The notes under the pieces were generated by a model. The model ran no database searches. It was not told the DNA's origin and saw only the letters and a program-made list of their open reading frames with translations. From Pseudomonas azerbaijanoccidentalis (GTDB lineage Bacteria; Pseudomonadota; Gammaproteobacteria; Pseudomonadales; Pseudomonadaceae), in the NCBI RefSeq assembly GCF_019145495.1, contig NZ_JAHSTU010000001.1, forward strand, positions 372,001-436,000: a stretch of DNA of 64,000 nt, written 5' to 3'. This document shows, one piece after another, positions 57,442-64,000 of the stretch; the first letter of the stretch is position 1; the number at the start of each line of letters is the position of its first letter. A program made the translations under genes and the position numbers.

Positions 57442-58602
57442 ATGAATTTCCAACTGACCCAAGAACAAGAAATGTTGGTGGACTCGGTACGCAGCTTCGT
57501 CGAGAAGGAACTGCTGCCTTATGAAACCGAAGTCGACCGCGCTGATGAGGTTTCCCCGGAGCTGGCTGCGCAGATTCGCGGCAAAGCGATCGCCGCCGGT
57601 TTCTACGCCTTCAACATGCCGGAAGAAGTTGGCGGTGGTGGTCTGGATTATCTGTCCCAGGCGCTGATCGAACGTGAATTGTCGAAAGTATCCTGGGCCC
57701 TGCACGTGTTCGTCGCGCGGCCTTCGAAAATCCTCATGGCCTGCACTGGTGACCAGATCAACGACTACCTGCTGCCATGTATTCAGGGCGAGAAAATCGA
57801 CTGCTTCGCGCTGACCGAACCGGGTGCCGGTTCCGATGCCAATGCCATCAAGACCCGCGCCGTACGCGAAGGCGACGACTTCATTCTCAATGGCAGCAAG
57901 CATTTCATTAGCCACGCCGGCCACGCCGACTTCGCCATTGTTTTCGCCGTGACCGACACCTACGAACACAACGGCCGCAAACGTAACGCGGTAACCTCGT
58001 TCCTGGTCGATCGCAACACCCCGGGCATGACCATTCGCCGTGGACCCAAGTGCGTGAGCAACCGTGGTTATCACACCTTCGAAATGTTCTTCGACGACTG
58101 CCGCGTTCCGGCCAACAAAGTACTGGGCGAAGTCGGCAAGGGTTGGGATGTGGCCAACGCCTGGCTGACCGCCGGACGCGTGATGGTCGCAGCCAACTGC
58201 GTCGGCCAGGCGCAGCGCGCACTCGACGTATCGCTGCAATGGGCGGCGGACCGCAAGCAATTCGGCCAGGCCATCGGCAACTTCCAGGGTGTGTCGTTCA
58301 AGCTCGCCGACATGGCCACGCAAATCCGTGCCGCTGAACTGCTGACCCTGCACACCGCCTGGAAAATGGATCAAGGCACCATGACCGATGGCGAAGCCGG
58401 CATGGCCAAGTTGTTCGCCAGTGAAGTGCTCGGTCGTGCGGCTGATGAGGCGGTGCAGATTTTCGGTGGCATGGGCCTGATGGATGAAAGTCCGGTGGAG
58501 CGGATTTGGCGTAACGCGCGAATCGAAAGGGTTTGGGAAGGCACTTCGGAAATCCAGCGCCACATCATTTCCCGCGAATTGCTGCGGCCACTGTTGCGCT
58601 GA
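57442..58602 (+). CDS. Acyl-CoA dehydrogenase of the aru locus
   Basis: A 386-residue FAD enzyme with CFALTEPGAGSDANAIKT near residue 125 and the catalytic glutamate in VWEGTSEIQRH at the C-terminus. It is not close to the two dehydrogenases at the left end of the window (different N-terminus and EEVGGGGLDYLSQAL segment). Its neighbours are a CoA ligase 18 bp downstream and a crotonase upstream, so all three probably act on the same CoA thioester. If the pathway is arginine transamination, the plausible substrate is 4-guanidinobutanoyl-CoA, giving the 2-enoyl form; this is inference. Confidence 0.88.
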   Translation: MNFQLTQEQEMLVDSVRSFVEKELLPYETEVDRADEVSPELAAQIRGKAIAAGFYAFNMPEEVGGGGLDYLSQALIERELSKVSWALHVFVARPSKILMACTGDQINDYLLPCIQGEKIDCFALTEPGAGSDANAIKTRAVREGDDFILNGSKHFISHAGHADFAIVFAVTDTYEHNGRKRNAVTSFLVDRNTPGMTIRRGPKCVSNRGYHTFEMFFDDCRVPANKVLGEVGKGWDVANAWLTAGRVMVAANCVGQAQRALDVSLQWAADRKQFGQAIGNFQGVSFKLADMATQIRAAELLTLHTAWKMDQGTMTDGEAGMAKLFASEVLGRAADEAVQIFGGMGLMDESPVERIWRNARIERVWEGTSEIQRHIISRELLRPLLR

Positions 58603-58620
58603 TCCGTCCGGAGAATGTCC

Positions 58621-60720
58621 ATGTCCCAAACCATTCGCGACAACCTCAAGCGCATGCTCGCGCCGCAACACGTGGCGTTCGTGGGCGGCCGCAGCATGGC
58701 GCGCGCCCTCAAGCGCTGTGCCGAGGGCGGCTACCAAGGGCAAATGTGGCTGGTCAACCCGCAACACGACAGCCTGGAAGGCGTGCCGTGCGTGCGCAGC
58801 ATTGCCGATTTGCCTTGTGGGCCGGACGCGGTGTTCATCGCCACCAACCGCGATTTGACCCTGACCTGCGTCGCCGAACTGGCCGCGATCGATGCTGGCG
58901 GTGCGATTTGCTACGCCTCGGGGTTCGCCGAAACCGGCGCCGAAGGCCAGGCGCTGCAACAACAATTGCTTGAAGCCGCAGGCACCATGGCCTTGCTCGG
59001 CCCCAACTGCTACGGCTTGCTGGATTACCTGCACAGCTCCGCGCTGTGGCCGGTGGCCCATGGCGGCAAAGCGGTTGAGAAGGGCGTGGCGGTGCTGACC
59101 CAGAGTGGCAACTTCGCTTACAACCTGTCGATGAGCGACCGCTCGCTGCCGGTAGCCTACATGGCTTCGGTCGGCAACCAGGCACAACTGGGCGTGGCGG
59201 AACTGATGGACGTGTTGCTCGACGAACCTCGGGTAACCGCCATCGGCCTGCACCTTGAAGGCCTGAAAAACGTTCCGGGTTTTGCCCGAGCTGCGCACAA
59301 GGCGTTGGAAAAGGGCATTCCGATCATCGCCCTGAAAACCGGTGTGTCGCAGATCGGTGCCGAACTGGCCTTGAGTCACACCAGTTCGCTGTCCGGTTCG
59401 GATGCGTTGTACGACGCGCTGTTCGACCGCCTCGGCGTGATCCGCGTCAGTGGCCCGGTGAGTTTTGTTGAAACCCTAAAAGCCGCGGCGTGCGGCAACT
59501 TGCCGGCGGGCAACAGCCTGATCGCGCTGGCCTGTTCCGGCGGCGATGCCGGGCTGATTGCCGACTACGCCGAACGCAATGAACTGAGCCTGCCGAAGCT
59601 CGACCAAGGGCAGGTCGGCGAACTCGCGCAAGTGCTGCCGAGCTACGCCAACCTGGTCAATCCGCTGGATTTCACCACGGCGATCTGGGGCGATGGCGAG
59701 GCGTTGAACCGCATGCTCGACAGCGCGCTGCGCACCGAGGCCGATGCCGCGATGCTGGTGCTCGACTATCCCGCTGAGTTCACTGGCGAGCGCAAGGAAT
59801 GCGACCTGCTGCTGGAGTTGTATTGCGCAGCATTGAAGCGTCACGGCAAGAGCGGTTTTGTCACCTCGGCGTTCCCCGAATTGCTGCCGGCCCACGCACG
59901 CGAACGTCTGCACGCCCAAGGCGTGGCGGCCTTGCAAGGTGTTGAGGATGGTTTGGCCGCGTGGGGCCGCATCGCCGGTTACCAGCGTAATCGTCAAGCC
60001 TTGCTGGACTTGGGCGAATCGGCGCTGGTGCCGCTGTGCCCGCAAGCGTTGACCGCTGAAGGTGAGTTGCTCAATGAATGGGATTCCAAACAGGCATTGA
60101 AAGCGTTCGGCCTGCCAATCCCCAACGGTGTATTGAGTACGCCGGACAAGGCCCTTCAAGACGCCGAATCCCTGGGATATCCGCTGGTGGTGAAAGCCGT
60201 CAGCGCGCAGTTGCCACACAAGACCGAAGCCGGTGCCGTGGCACTGAACCTCAAGGATGGCGCTGCATTAAGCGCTGCACTGGAAAAAATGAGCGCAAGC
60301 ATCGCCGCTTATGCGCCGGGCGTACCTTTCGATCAATTGCTGTTGGAGCCGATGGCCAAAGCGCCGTTGGCCGAGCTGATTGTCGGCATCAAGCGCGAAA
60401 ACGATTTTGGCCTGGCGCTGGTGATTGGCGCTGGCGGGATTCTGGTTGAGTTACTCAAGGACAGTCGCAGCCTGTTGCTGCCGACCACCGACGGCGCCAT
60501 CCGCAATGCCGTGCTCAGCCTGCGCAGTGCCCCGTTGCTGCAAGGTTTTCGCGGTCGTGAAGCGGCGGACCTGGAAGCGCTGGTCGCCGCCATTCGTGCG
60601 GTCGCCGATTACGCCTGCGAAAACGCCGCGCAATTGCTTGAACTCGATGTGAACCCATTGTTGGTCGGTGCCGATGGCACGACTGCGGTCGATGCGTTAA
60701 TTCGTCTCGGCCATGCGTGA
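58621..60720 (+). CDS. ADP-forming-type acyl-CoA ligase (acetyl-CoA synthetase alpha-beta fusion)
   Basis: A 699-residue NDP-forming acyl-CoA synthetase. A CoA-binding Rossmann domain (residues about 7-125, MLAPQHVAFVGGRSMARAL) and a succinyl-CoA-ligase-like flavodoxin domain (VAVLTQSGNFAYNLSM) come first. The phospho-histidine candidate lies in ALSHTSSLSGSDALYD near 255, and a C-terminal ATP-grasp domain (residues 480-699) has LVVKAVSAQLPHKTEAGAV. I prefer ATG 58621 over the ATG 6 bp earlier because GGAG is then 7 nt away. It would activate an organic acid to its CoA ester reversibly. Its place beside aruI and aruH points to 4-guanidinobutyrate as candidate substrate. Confidence 0.86.
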   Translation: MSQTIRDNLKRMLAPQHVAFVGGRSMARALKRCAEGGYQGQMWLVNPQHDSLEGVPCVRSIADLPCGPDAVFIATNRDLTLTCVAELAAIDAGGAICYASGFAETGAEGQALQQQLLEAAGTMALLGPNCYGLLDYLHSSALWPVAHGGKAVEKGVAVLTQSGNFAYNLSMSDRSLPVAYMASVGNQAQLGVAELMDVLLDEPRVTAIGLHLEGLKNVPGFARAAHKALEKGIPIIALKTGVSQIGAELALSHTSSLSGSDALYDALFDRLGVIRVSGPVSFVETLKAAACGNLPAGNSLIALACSGGDAGLIADYAERNELSLPKLDQGQVGELAQVLPSYANLVNPLDFTTAIWGDGEALNRMLDSALRTEADAAMLVLDYPAEFTGERKECDLLLELYCAALKRHGKSGFVTSAFPELLPAHARERLHAQGVAALQGVEDGLAAWGRIAGYQRNRQALLDLGESALVPLCPQALTAEGELLNEWDSKQALKAFGLPIPNGVLSTPDKALQDAESLGYPLVVKAVSAQLPHKTEAGAVALNLKDGAALSAALEKMSASIAAYAPGVPFDQLLLEPMAKAPLAELIVGIKRENDFGLALVIGAGGILVELLKDSRSLLLPTTDGAIRNAVLSLRSAPLLQGFRGREAADLEALVAAIRAVADYACENAAQLLELDVNPLLVGADGTTAVDALIRLGHA

Positions 60721-60730
60721 GGACCTGAAC

Positions 60731-62338
60731 ATGCAAAGCAAAACCTTGACCGGTGGCCAGGCGCTGGTGCGTCTGCTGGCCAATTACGGCGTCGATACCG
60801 TGTTCGGCATTCCGGGCGTACACACGCTGGAGCTCTATCGCGGCTTGCCCGGCAGTGGCATCCGCCACGTGCTGACACGTCACGAACAGGGCGCCAGTTT
60901 CATGGCCGACGGCTATGCGCGGGTCAGCGGGAAACCTGGTGTGTGCTTCGTCATCACCGGCCCCGGTGTGACCAACGCCGCCACCGGCATCGGCCAGGCG
61001 TACGCCGACTCGATCCCGATGCTGGTGATTTCCAGCGTCAACCACACCGCCAGCCTCGGCAAGGGTTGGGGCATCCTTCACGAGTGTCAGGATCAGCGCG
61101 CGATGACCGCGCCGATCACCGCTTTCTCCGCCGTGGCGCTGACTGCCGAAGACCTCCCGGAACTCGTCGCCCGTGCCTACGCAGTGTTCGACAGCGAGCG
61201 CCCGCGCCCGGTGCACATTTCGGTGCCGTTGGACGTGTTGGCAGCCCCGATTACCCGGGACTGGAGCAACGACGTGGTGCGCCGTCCGGGGCGTGGCCCG
61301 GCAGCCGCCACGGTGCTCGATGAAGCGGTGGCCAAACTCAACAGTGCAAAACGGCCAATGATCATCGCCGGTGGCGGTGCGCTGAATGCTGTTTCGCAGC
61401 TGCAAGAAATCAGCAGCCGATTGGCCGCGCCGCTGTTCACCAGCGTCGCCGGCAAAGGCTTGCTGCCTCCGGACGCGCCACTCAACGCCGGTTCATCGCT
61501 GTGCGTGGAGCCGGGCTGGAACTTGATTGCCGAAGCCGACGTGGTACTGGCCGTCGGCACCGAAATGGCCGACACCGATTACTGGCGCGAGCGCCTGCCG
61601 CTCAATGCTGAACTGTTGCGGGTGGACATCGATCCGCGCAAGTTCAACGACTTCTATCCGTGCGCCGTGGCATTGCATGGCGACGCGCAACAAACCCTCA
61701 GTGGCTTGCTTGAGCGCCTGCCGTCCAACGTGCGTGATGCCAGCGCCGCGATTGCCTCGGTGGCCGCGCTGCGTGAAGCGGTCAAGGCCAGTCACGGCCC
61801 ATTGCAGTCGATCCACCAATCGATTCTCGAGCGCATCGCCGCCGAGCTGCCGGACAACGCCTTCATCAGCACCGACATGACTCAACTGGCCTACACCGGC
61901 AACTACGCCTTCGACAGCCTGGCGATCCGCAGTTGGTTGCACCCGACTGGCTACGGCACTTTGGGCTACGGCTTGCCGGCCGGCATCGGCGCCAAGTTCG
62001 GTGCGCCGCAGCGTCCGGGCCTGGTGTTGGTGGGCGATGGCGGTTTCCTCTACACCGCCCAGGAACTGGCCACCGCCGTGGAAGAGCTGGACAGCCCACT
62101 GGTGGTATTGCTGTGGAACAACGACGCGCTCGGGCAAATCCGCGACGACATGCTCGGCCTCGATATCGAACCGATCGGCGTACTGCCACGCAATCCGGAT
62201 TTCGCTGCCCTGGCCCGTGCGTTCGGTTGCACCGTGAGCCAGCCGCAAAGTTTGGCCGAATTGCAAACCGACCTGCGCCACGGCTTCAAGCGCAACGGCG
62301 TGACCCTGATCGAACTCAAGCATGCCTGCGTTCGCTGA
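60731..62338 (+). CDS. aruI: Thiamine-diphosphate-dependent 2-ketoarginine decarboxylase (5-guanidino-2-oxopentanoate decarboxylase)
   Basis: A 535-residue ThDP enzyme. The activating glutamate is in TRHEQGASFMADGYAR near residue 50, ITGPGVTNAATGIGQAYADS follows, and the cofactor motif GDGGFLYTAQELATA...LLWNN is near 440-470. It is built like acetolactate synthases but single-subunit, with no regulatory partner. ATG 60731 follows GAGG by 8 nt; the ATG at 60713 overlaps the ligase stop. Next to an aminotransferase and an aldehyde dehydrogenase, and in an aru-type locus, it matches AruI, which converts 5-guanidino-2-oxopentanoate to 4-guanidinobutyraldehyde and CO2. Confidence 0.88.
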   Translation: MQSKTLTGGQALVRLLANYGVDTVFGIPGVHTLELYRGLPGSGIRHVLTRHEQGASFMADGYARVSGKPGVCFVITGPGVTNAATGIGQAYADSIPMLVISSVNHTASLGKGWGILHECQDQRAMTAPITAFSAVALTAEDLPELVARAYAVFDSERPRPVHISVPLDVLAAPITRDWSNDVVRRPGRGPAAATVLDEAVAKLNSAKRPMIIAGGGALNAVSQLQEISSRLAAPLFTSVAGKGLLPPDAPLNAGSSLCVEPGWNLIAEADVVLAVGTEMADTDYWRERLPLNAELLRVDIDPRKFNDFYPCAVALHGDAQQTLSGLLERLPSNVRDASAAIASVAALREAVKASHGPLQSIHQSILERIAAELPDNAFISTDMTQLAYTGNYAFDSLAIRSWLHPTGYGTLGYGLPAGIGAKFGAPQRPGLVLVGDGGFLYTAQELATAVEELDSPLVVLLWNNDALGQIRDDMLGLDIEPIGVLPRNPDFAALARAFGCTVSQPQSLAELQTDLRHGFKRNGVTLIELKHACVR

Positions 62339-62359
62339 AATAACGTGACACCAGAATCT

Positions 62360-62463
62360 GTAGCAGCTGCCGAGGTACGAGGCTGCGTCGGGCTGCGAAG
62401 CGGCCCCCGAGGGCGGTCCTGCGGACACGCAACGCAGCCTCGTACCTCGGCAGCTGCTACAGG
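62360..62463. repeat. REPIN of the GTAGCAGCTGCCGAG family
   Basis: Arms GTAGCAGCTGCCGAGGTACG and CGTACCTCGGCAGCTGCTAC are perfectly inverted over 20 bp. It is inserted between aruI and aruH, within what is likely one operon. Confidence 0.92.
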
Positions 62464-62487
62464 GATCCTGTTTATAGGAGCAAAGCC

Positions 62488-63678
62488 ATGCGCTTTTCCG
62501 ATCTGACTCAACGTATTGCCGGTGACGGCGCCGCCGCGTGGGACATTCATTACCGCGCCCTGGCGCTGCGCGAACAGGGCGAAGACATTTTGCTGCTGTC
62601 CGTGGGCGATCCGGATTTCGACACGCCGCAACCCATCGTGCAGAGCGCCATCGACAGCCTGCTGAACGGCAACACGCACTACGCCGAGGTGCGCGGCAAG
62701 CGTGCCCTGCGTGAAGCCATCGCCAAGCGTCATCAACAACGCAGCGGCCAATCCGTTTCGGCGGATCAGGTCACCGTACTGGCCGGGGCGCAGTGCGCGC
62801 TGTTCAGCGTGGCCCAGTGCGTACTCAATCCCGGTGACGAAGTGATCGTCGCCGAGCCGATGTACGTCACTTACGAAGCCGTGTTTGGTGCTTGCGGTGC
62901 TGTGGTCGTGCCGGTGCCGGTGCGTTCGGAAAACGGTTTTCGCGTGTTGCCCGAAGACGTGGCTGCGCGCATCACACCGCGCACCCGGGCGCTGGCCTTG
63001 AACAGTCCGCACAACCCGTCGGGCGCGAGTTTGCCACGCAACACTTGGGCTGCTTTGGCTGAGCTGTGCATCGGTCACGACCTGTGGCTGATTTCCGATG
63101 AGGTCTACAGCGAACTGCTGTTTGAAGGCGAGCATGTCAGCCCGGCGAGTTTGCCCGGTATGGCCGAGCGCACGGCGACCCTCAACAGTCTGTCGAAATC
63201 CCACGCCATGACCGGTTGGCGCGTCGGTTGGGTGGTGGCGCCGCCATCGCTGGCCGCGCACCTGGAAAACCTTGCGCTGTGCATGCTCTACGGTTCGCCG
63301 GACTTCATTCAGGACGCCGCCGTGGTGGCGCTGGAAAGCAACCTGCCGGAACTGGAAGCGATGCGTGAGGCCTATCGCCAGCGCCGTGATCTGGTGTGTG
63401 ACTCCCTCGCTGATTGCCCCGGCATCCGCGCGCTGAAACCCGATGGCGGGATGTTCGTGATGGTCGACATCCGCGAAACCGGGCTCAGCGCCCAGGCGTT
63501 TGCCGATCGCCTGCTTGATCGCCACGGTGTTTCGGTGCTGGCCGGCGAAGCCTTTGGCCCAAGCGCCGCCGGGCACATTCGCCTGGGGCTGGTGGTCGGT
63601 GCTGAACCGTTGCGCGATGCCTGCCAGCGCATTGCCCATTGTGCCCACGAATTGATGGAGGCCCAGCTTCATGCTTAA
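62488..63678 (+). CDS. aruH: Arginine:pyruvate transaminase
   Basis: A 396-residue fold-type I aminotransferase. LSVGDPDFDTPQPIVQSA is at the N-terminus, NSPHNPSGA supplies the substrate-binding asparagine, ISDEVYSELLF the cofactor aspartate and tyrosine, and SLSKSHAMTGWRVGW the PLP lysine; a terminal IRLGLVVG arginine completes the class I set. AGGAG precedes the ATG. It follows aruI across a REPIN and overlaps the aldehyde-dehydrogenase gene by 8 bp. AruH transfers the alpha-amino group of arginine to pyruvate, giving 2-ketoarginine and alanine. The assignment rests on the family plus aruI/aruRS context. Confidence 0.88.
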   Translation: MRFSDLTQRIAGDGAAAWDIHYRALALREQGEDILLLSVGDPDFDTPQPIVQSAIDSLLNGNTHYAEVRGKRALREAIAKRHQQRSGQSVSADQVTVLAGAQCALFSVAQCVLNPGDEVIVAEPMYVTYEAVFGACGAVVVPVPVRSENGFRVLPEDVAARITPRTRALALNSPHNPSGASLPRNTWAALAELCIGHDLWLISDEVYSELLFEGEHVSPASLPGMAERTATLNSLSKSHAMTGWRVGWVVAPPSLAAHLENLALCMLYGSPDFIQDAAVVALESNLPELEAMREAYRQRRDLVCDSLADCPGIRALKPDGGMFVMVDIRETGLSAQAFADRLLDRHGVSVLAGEAFGPSAAGHIRLGLVVGAEPLRDACQRIAHCAHELMEAQLHA

Positions 63679-64000
63679 CCACAAGACACTGTTTATTGAT
63701 GGCCGTTGGCAAACTCCGTCAGGGAAGGGGACTGCCGAGGTGATCAATCCGGCCACCGAAGAAGTCGCCGGGAGCGTGCCGCTGGGCGATGAGCGCGACG
63801 TCAACAACGCGGTCGCCGCCGCGCGCAAGGCCTTCGAATCCTGGTCGCGCACCCCCGCCAGCGTGCGCGCCGGCTACATCCGCGCACTGGCCGAGCAACT
63901 GCGCAATCGTGCCGACGAGATGGCATCGGTCATCACCGCTGAATTGGGCATGCCGGTGCAGTGGTGCCGCTCGGTGCAAGTGGACGGTCCGATCATCGGC
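63671..64000 (+). CDS. Aldehyde dehydrogenase, N-terminal part (3' end outside window)
   Basis: The frame opens at ATG 63671, 9 nt after GGAGG and inside the last codons of aruH, and runs to the window edge (110 codons). The start KTLFIDGRWQTPSGKGTAEV, then INPATEEVAGSVPLGDERDVNNAVAAARKAFESW, is the standard N-terminus of NAD(P)-dependent aldehyde dehydrogenases. The catalytic Glu and Cys lie beyond the edge. By position it would oxidise 4-guanidinobutyraldehyde, the AruI product, to 4-guanidinobutanoate. Overlap with aruH indicates translational coupling. Confidence 0.85.
   Translation, partial: MLNHKTLFIDGRWQTPSGKGTAEVINPATEEVAGSVPLGDERDVNNAVAAARKAFESWSRTPASVRAGYIRALAEQLRNRADEMASVITAELGMPVQWCRSVQVDGPIIG

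Noticed and set aside
57397..59379. 660-codon open frame on the - strand
   Set aside because: It is antisense to the acyl-CoA dehydrogenase and CoA-ligase genes, whose motifs are complete. Long antisense frames are expected at this GC content and the translation shows no domain.
62050..63852. 600-codon open frame on the - strand
   Set aside because: It is antisense to aruI, aruH and the aldehyde dehydrogenase start and crosses a REPIN; no recognisable domain.

Overview
The window is 64 kb of a high-GC gammaproteobacterial chromosome. It is almost certainly a Pseudomonas of the fluorescens lineage. The evidence is the protein families and their order (an arginine-transaminase locus, a Pqi locus, glutamyl-polyamine genes), ATGA-coupled operons with GGAG-type ribosome sites, and many intergenic REP/REPIN palindromes of the P. 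fluorescens type (GTAGGAGCTGCCG..., GTGGGAGC..., GTAGCAGCTGCCGAG...). I see no rRNA, tRNA, CRISPR array or complete insertion sequence.

Layout. (1) 3-8715: branched-chain acyl-CoA catabolism. The tail of an AraC regulator precedes a + strand run of acyl-CoA synthetase, SDR dehydrogenase, thiolase, acyl-CoA dehydrogenase and enoyl-CoA hydratase (isoleucine-type), facing a - strand acyl-CoA dehydrogenase and 3-hydroxyisobutyryl-CoA hydrolase (valine-type). (2) 8932-12872: an HPP membrane protein, about 300 bp of decayed gene fragments, a UDP-sugar dehydrogenase and a solitary tyrosine recombinase. (3) 12998-20299: a ferric-iron ABC transporter (ATPase, permease, binding protein) and a pqi locus whose PqiA is split into two genes. 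(4) 20512-25528: glutamyl-polyamine synthetase, polyamine binding protein and glutamyl-polyamine oxidoreductase, with a divergent AraC regulator; the intergenic region holds a sigma-54-like promoter and an NtrC-like site.

(5) 25555-45061: a Wzx/Wzy exopolysaccharide locus. A roughly 18-kb - strand operon starts with an RfaH-type antiterminator and runs through an outer-membrane barrel, a short Wza, a Wzc kinase, an initiating sugar transferase, UDP-glucose dehydrogenase, a WecG-type transferase, two GT4 enzymes, Wzy, a GT2 enzyme, Wzx, GalE, a secreted GH16 hydrolase and an acyltransferase. Its leader contains an ops-like element. A divergent UDP-glucuronate 4-epimerase completes the locus. 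UDP-Glc, UDP-Gal, UDP-GlcA and UDP-GalA would all be available, so an acidic, possibly O-acetylated polymer is likely.

(6) 45070-50829: a small catabolic island with an XRE-cupin regulator, a DgcA/trimethylamine-dehydrogenase-type flavoenzyme, an orphan periplasmic binding protein, a class II aldolase-fold protein and a BetI-like TetR. (7) 50905-64000: an aru-type arginine transaminase locus. It has a response regulator, a periplasmic binding protein, a hybrid kinase, a permease, then a PaaG-like crotonase, an acyl-CoA dehydrogenase, an ADP-forming-type acyl-CoA ligase, 2-ketoarginine decarboxylase (AruI), arginine:pyruvate transaminase (AruH) and the start of an aldehyde dehydrogenase.

The two most interesting points are the operon-encoded RfaH paralogue with an ops-like leader, and the CoA ligase/dehydrogenase/isomerase-type crotonase embedded in the AruH/AruI locus. 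The second suggests an undescribed CoA-dependent fate for 4-guanidinobutyrate.
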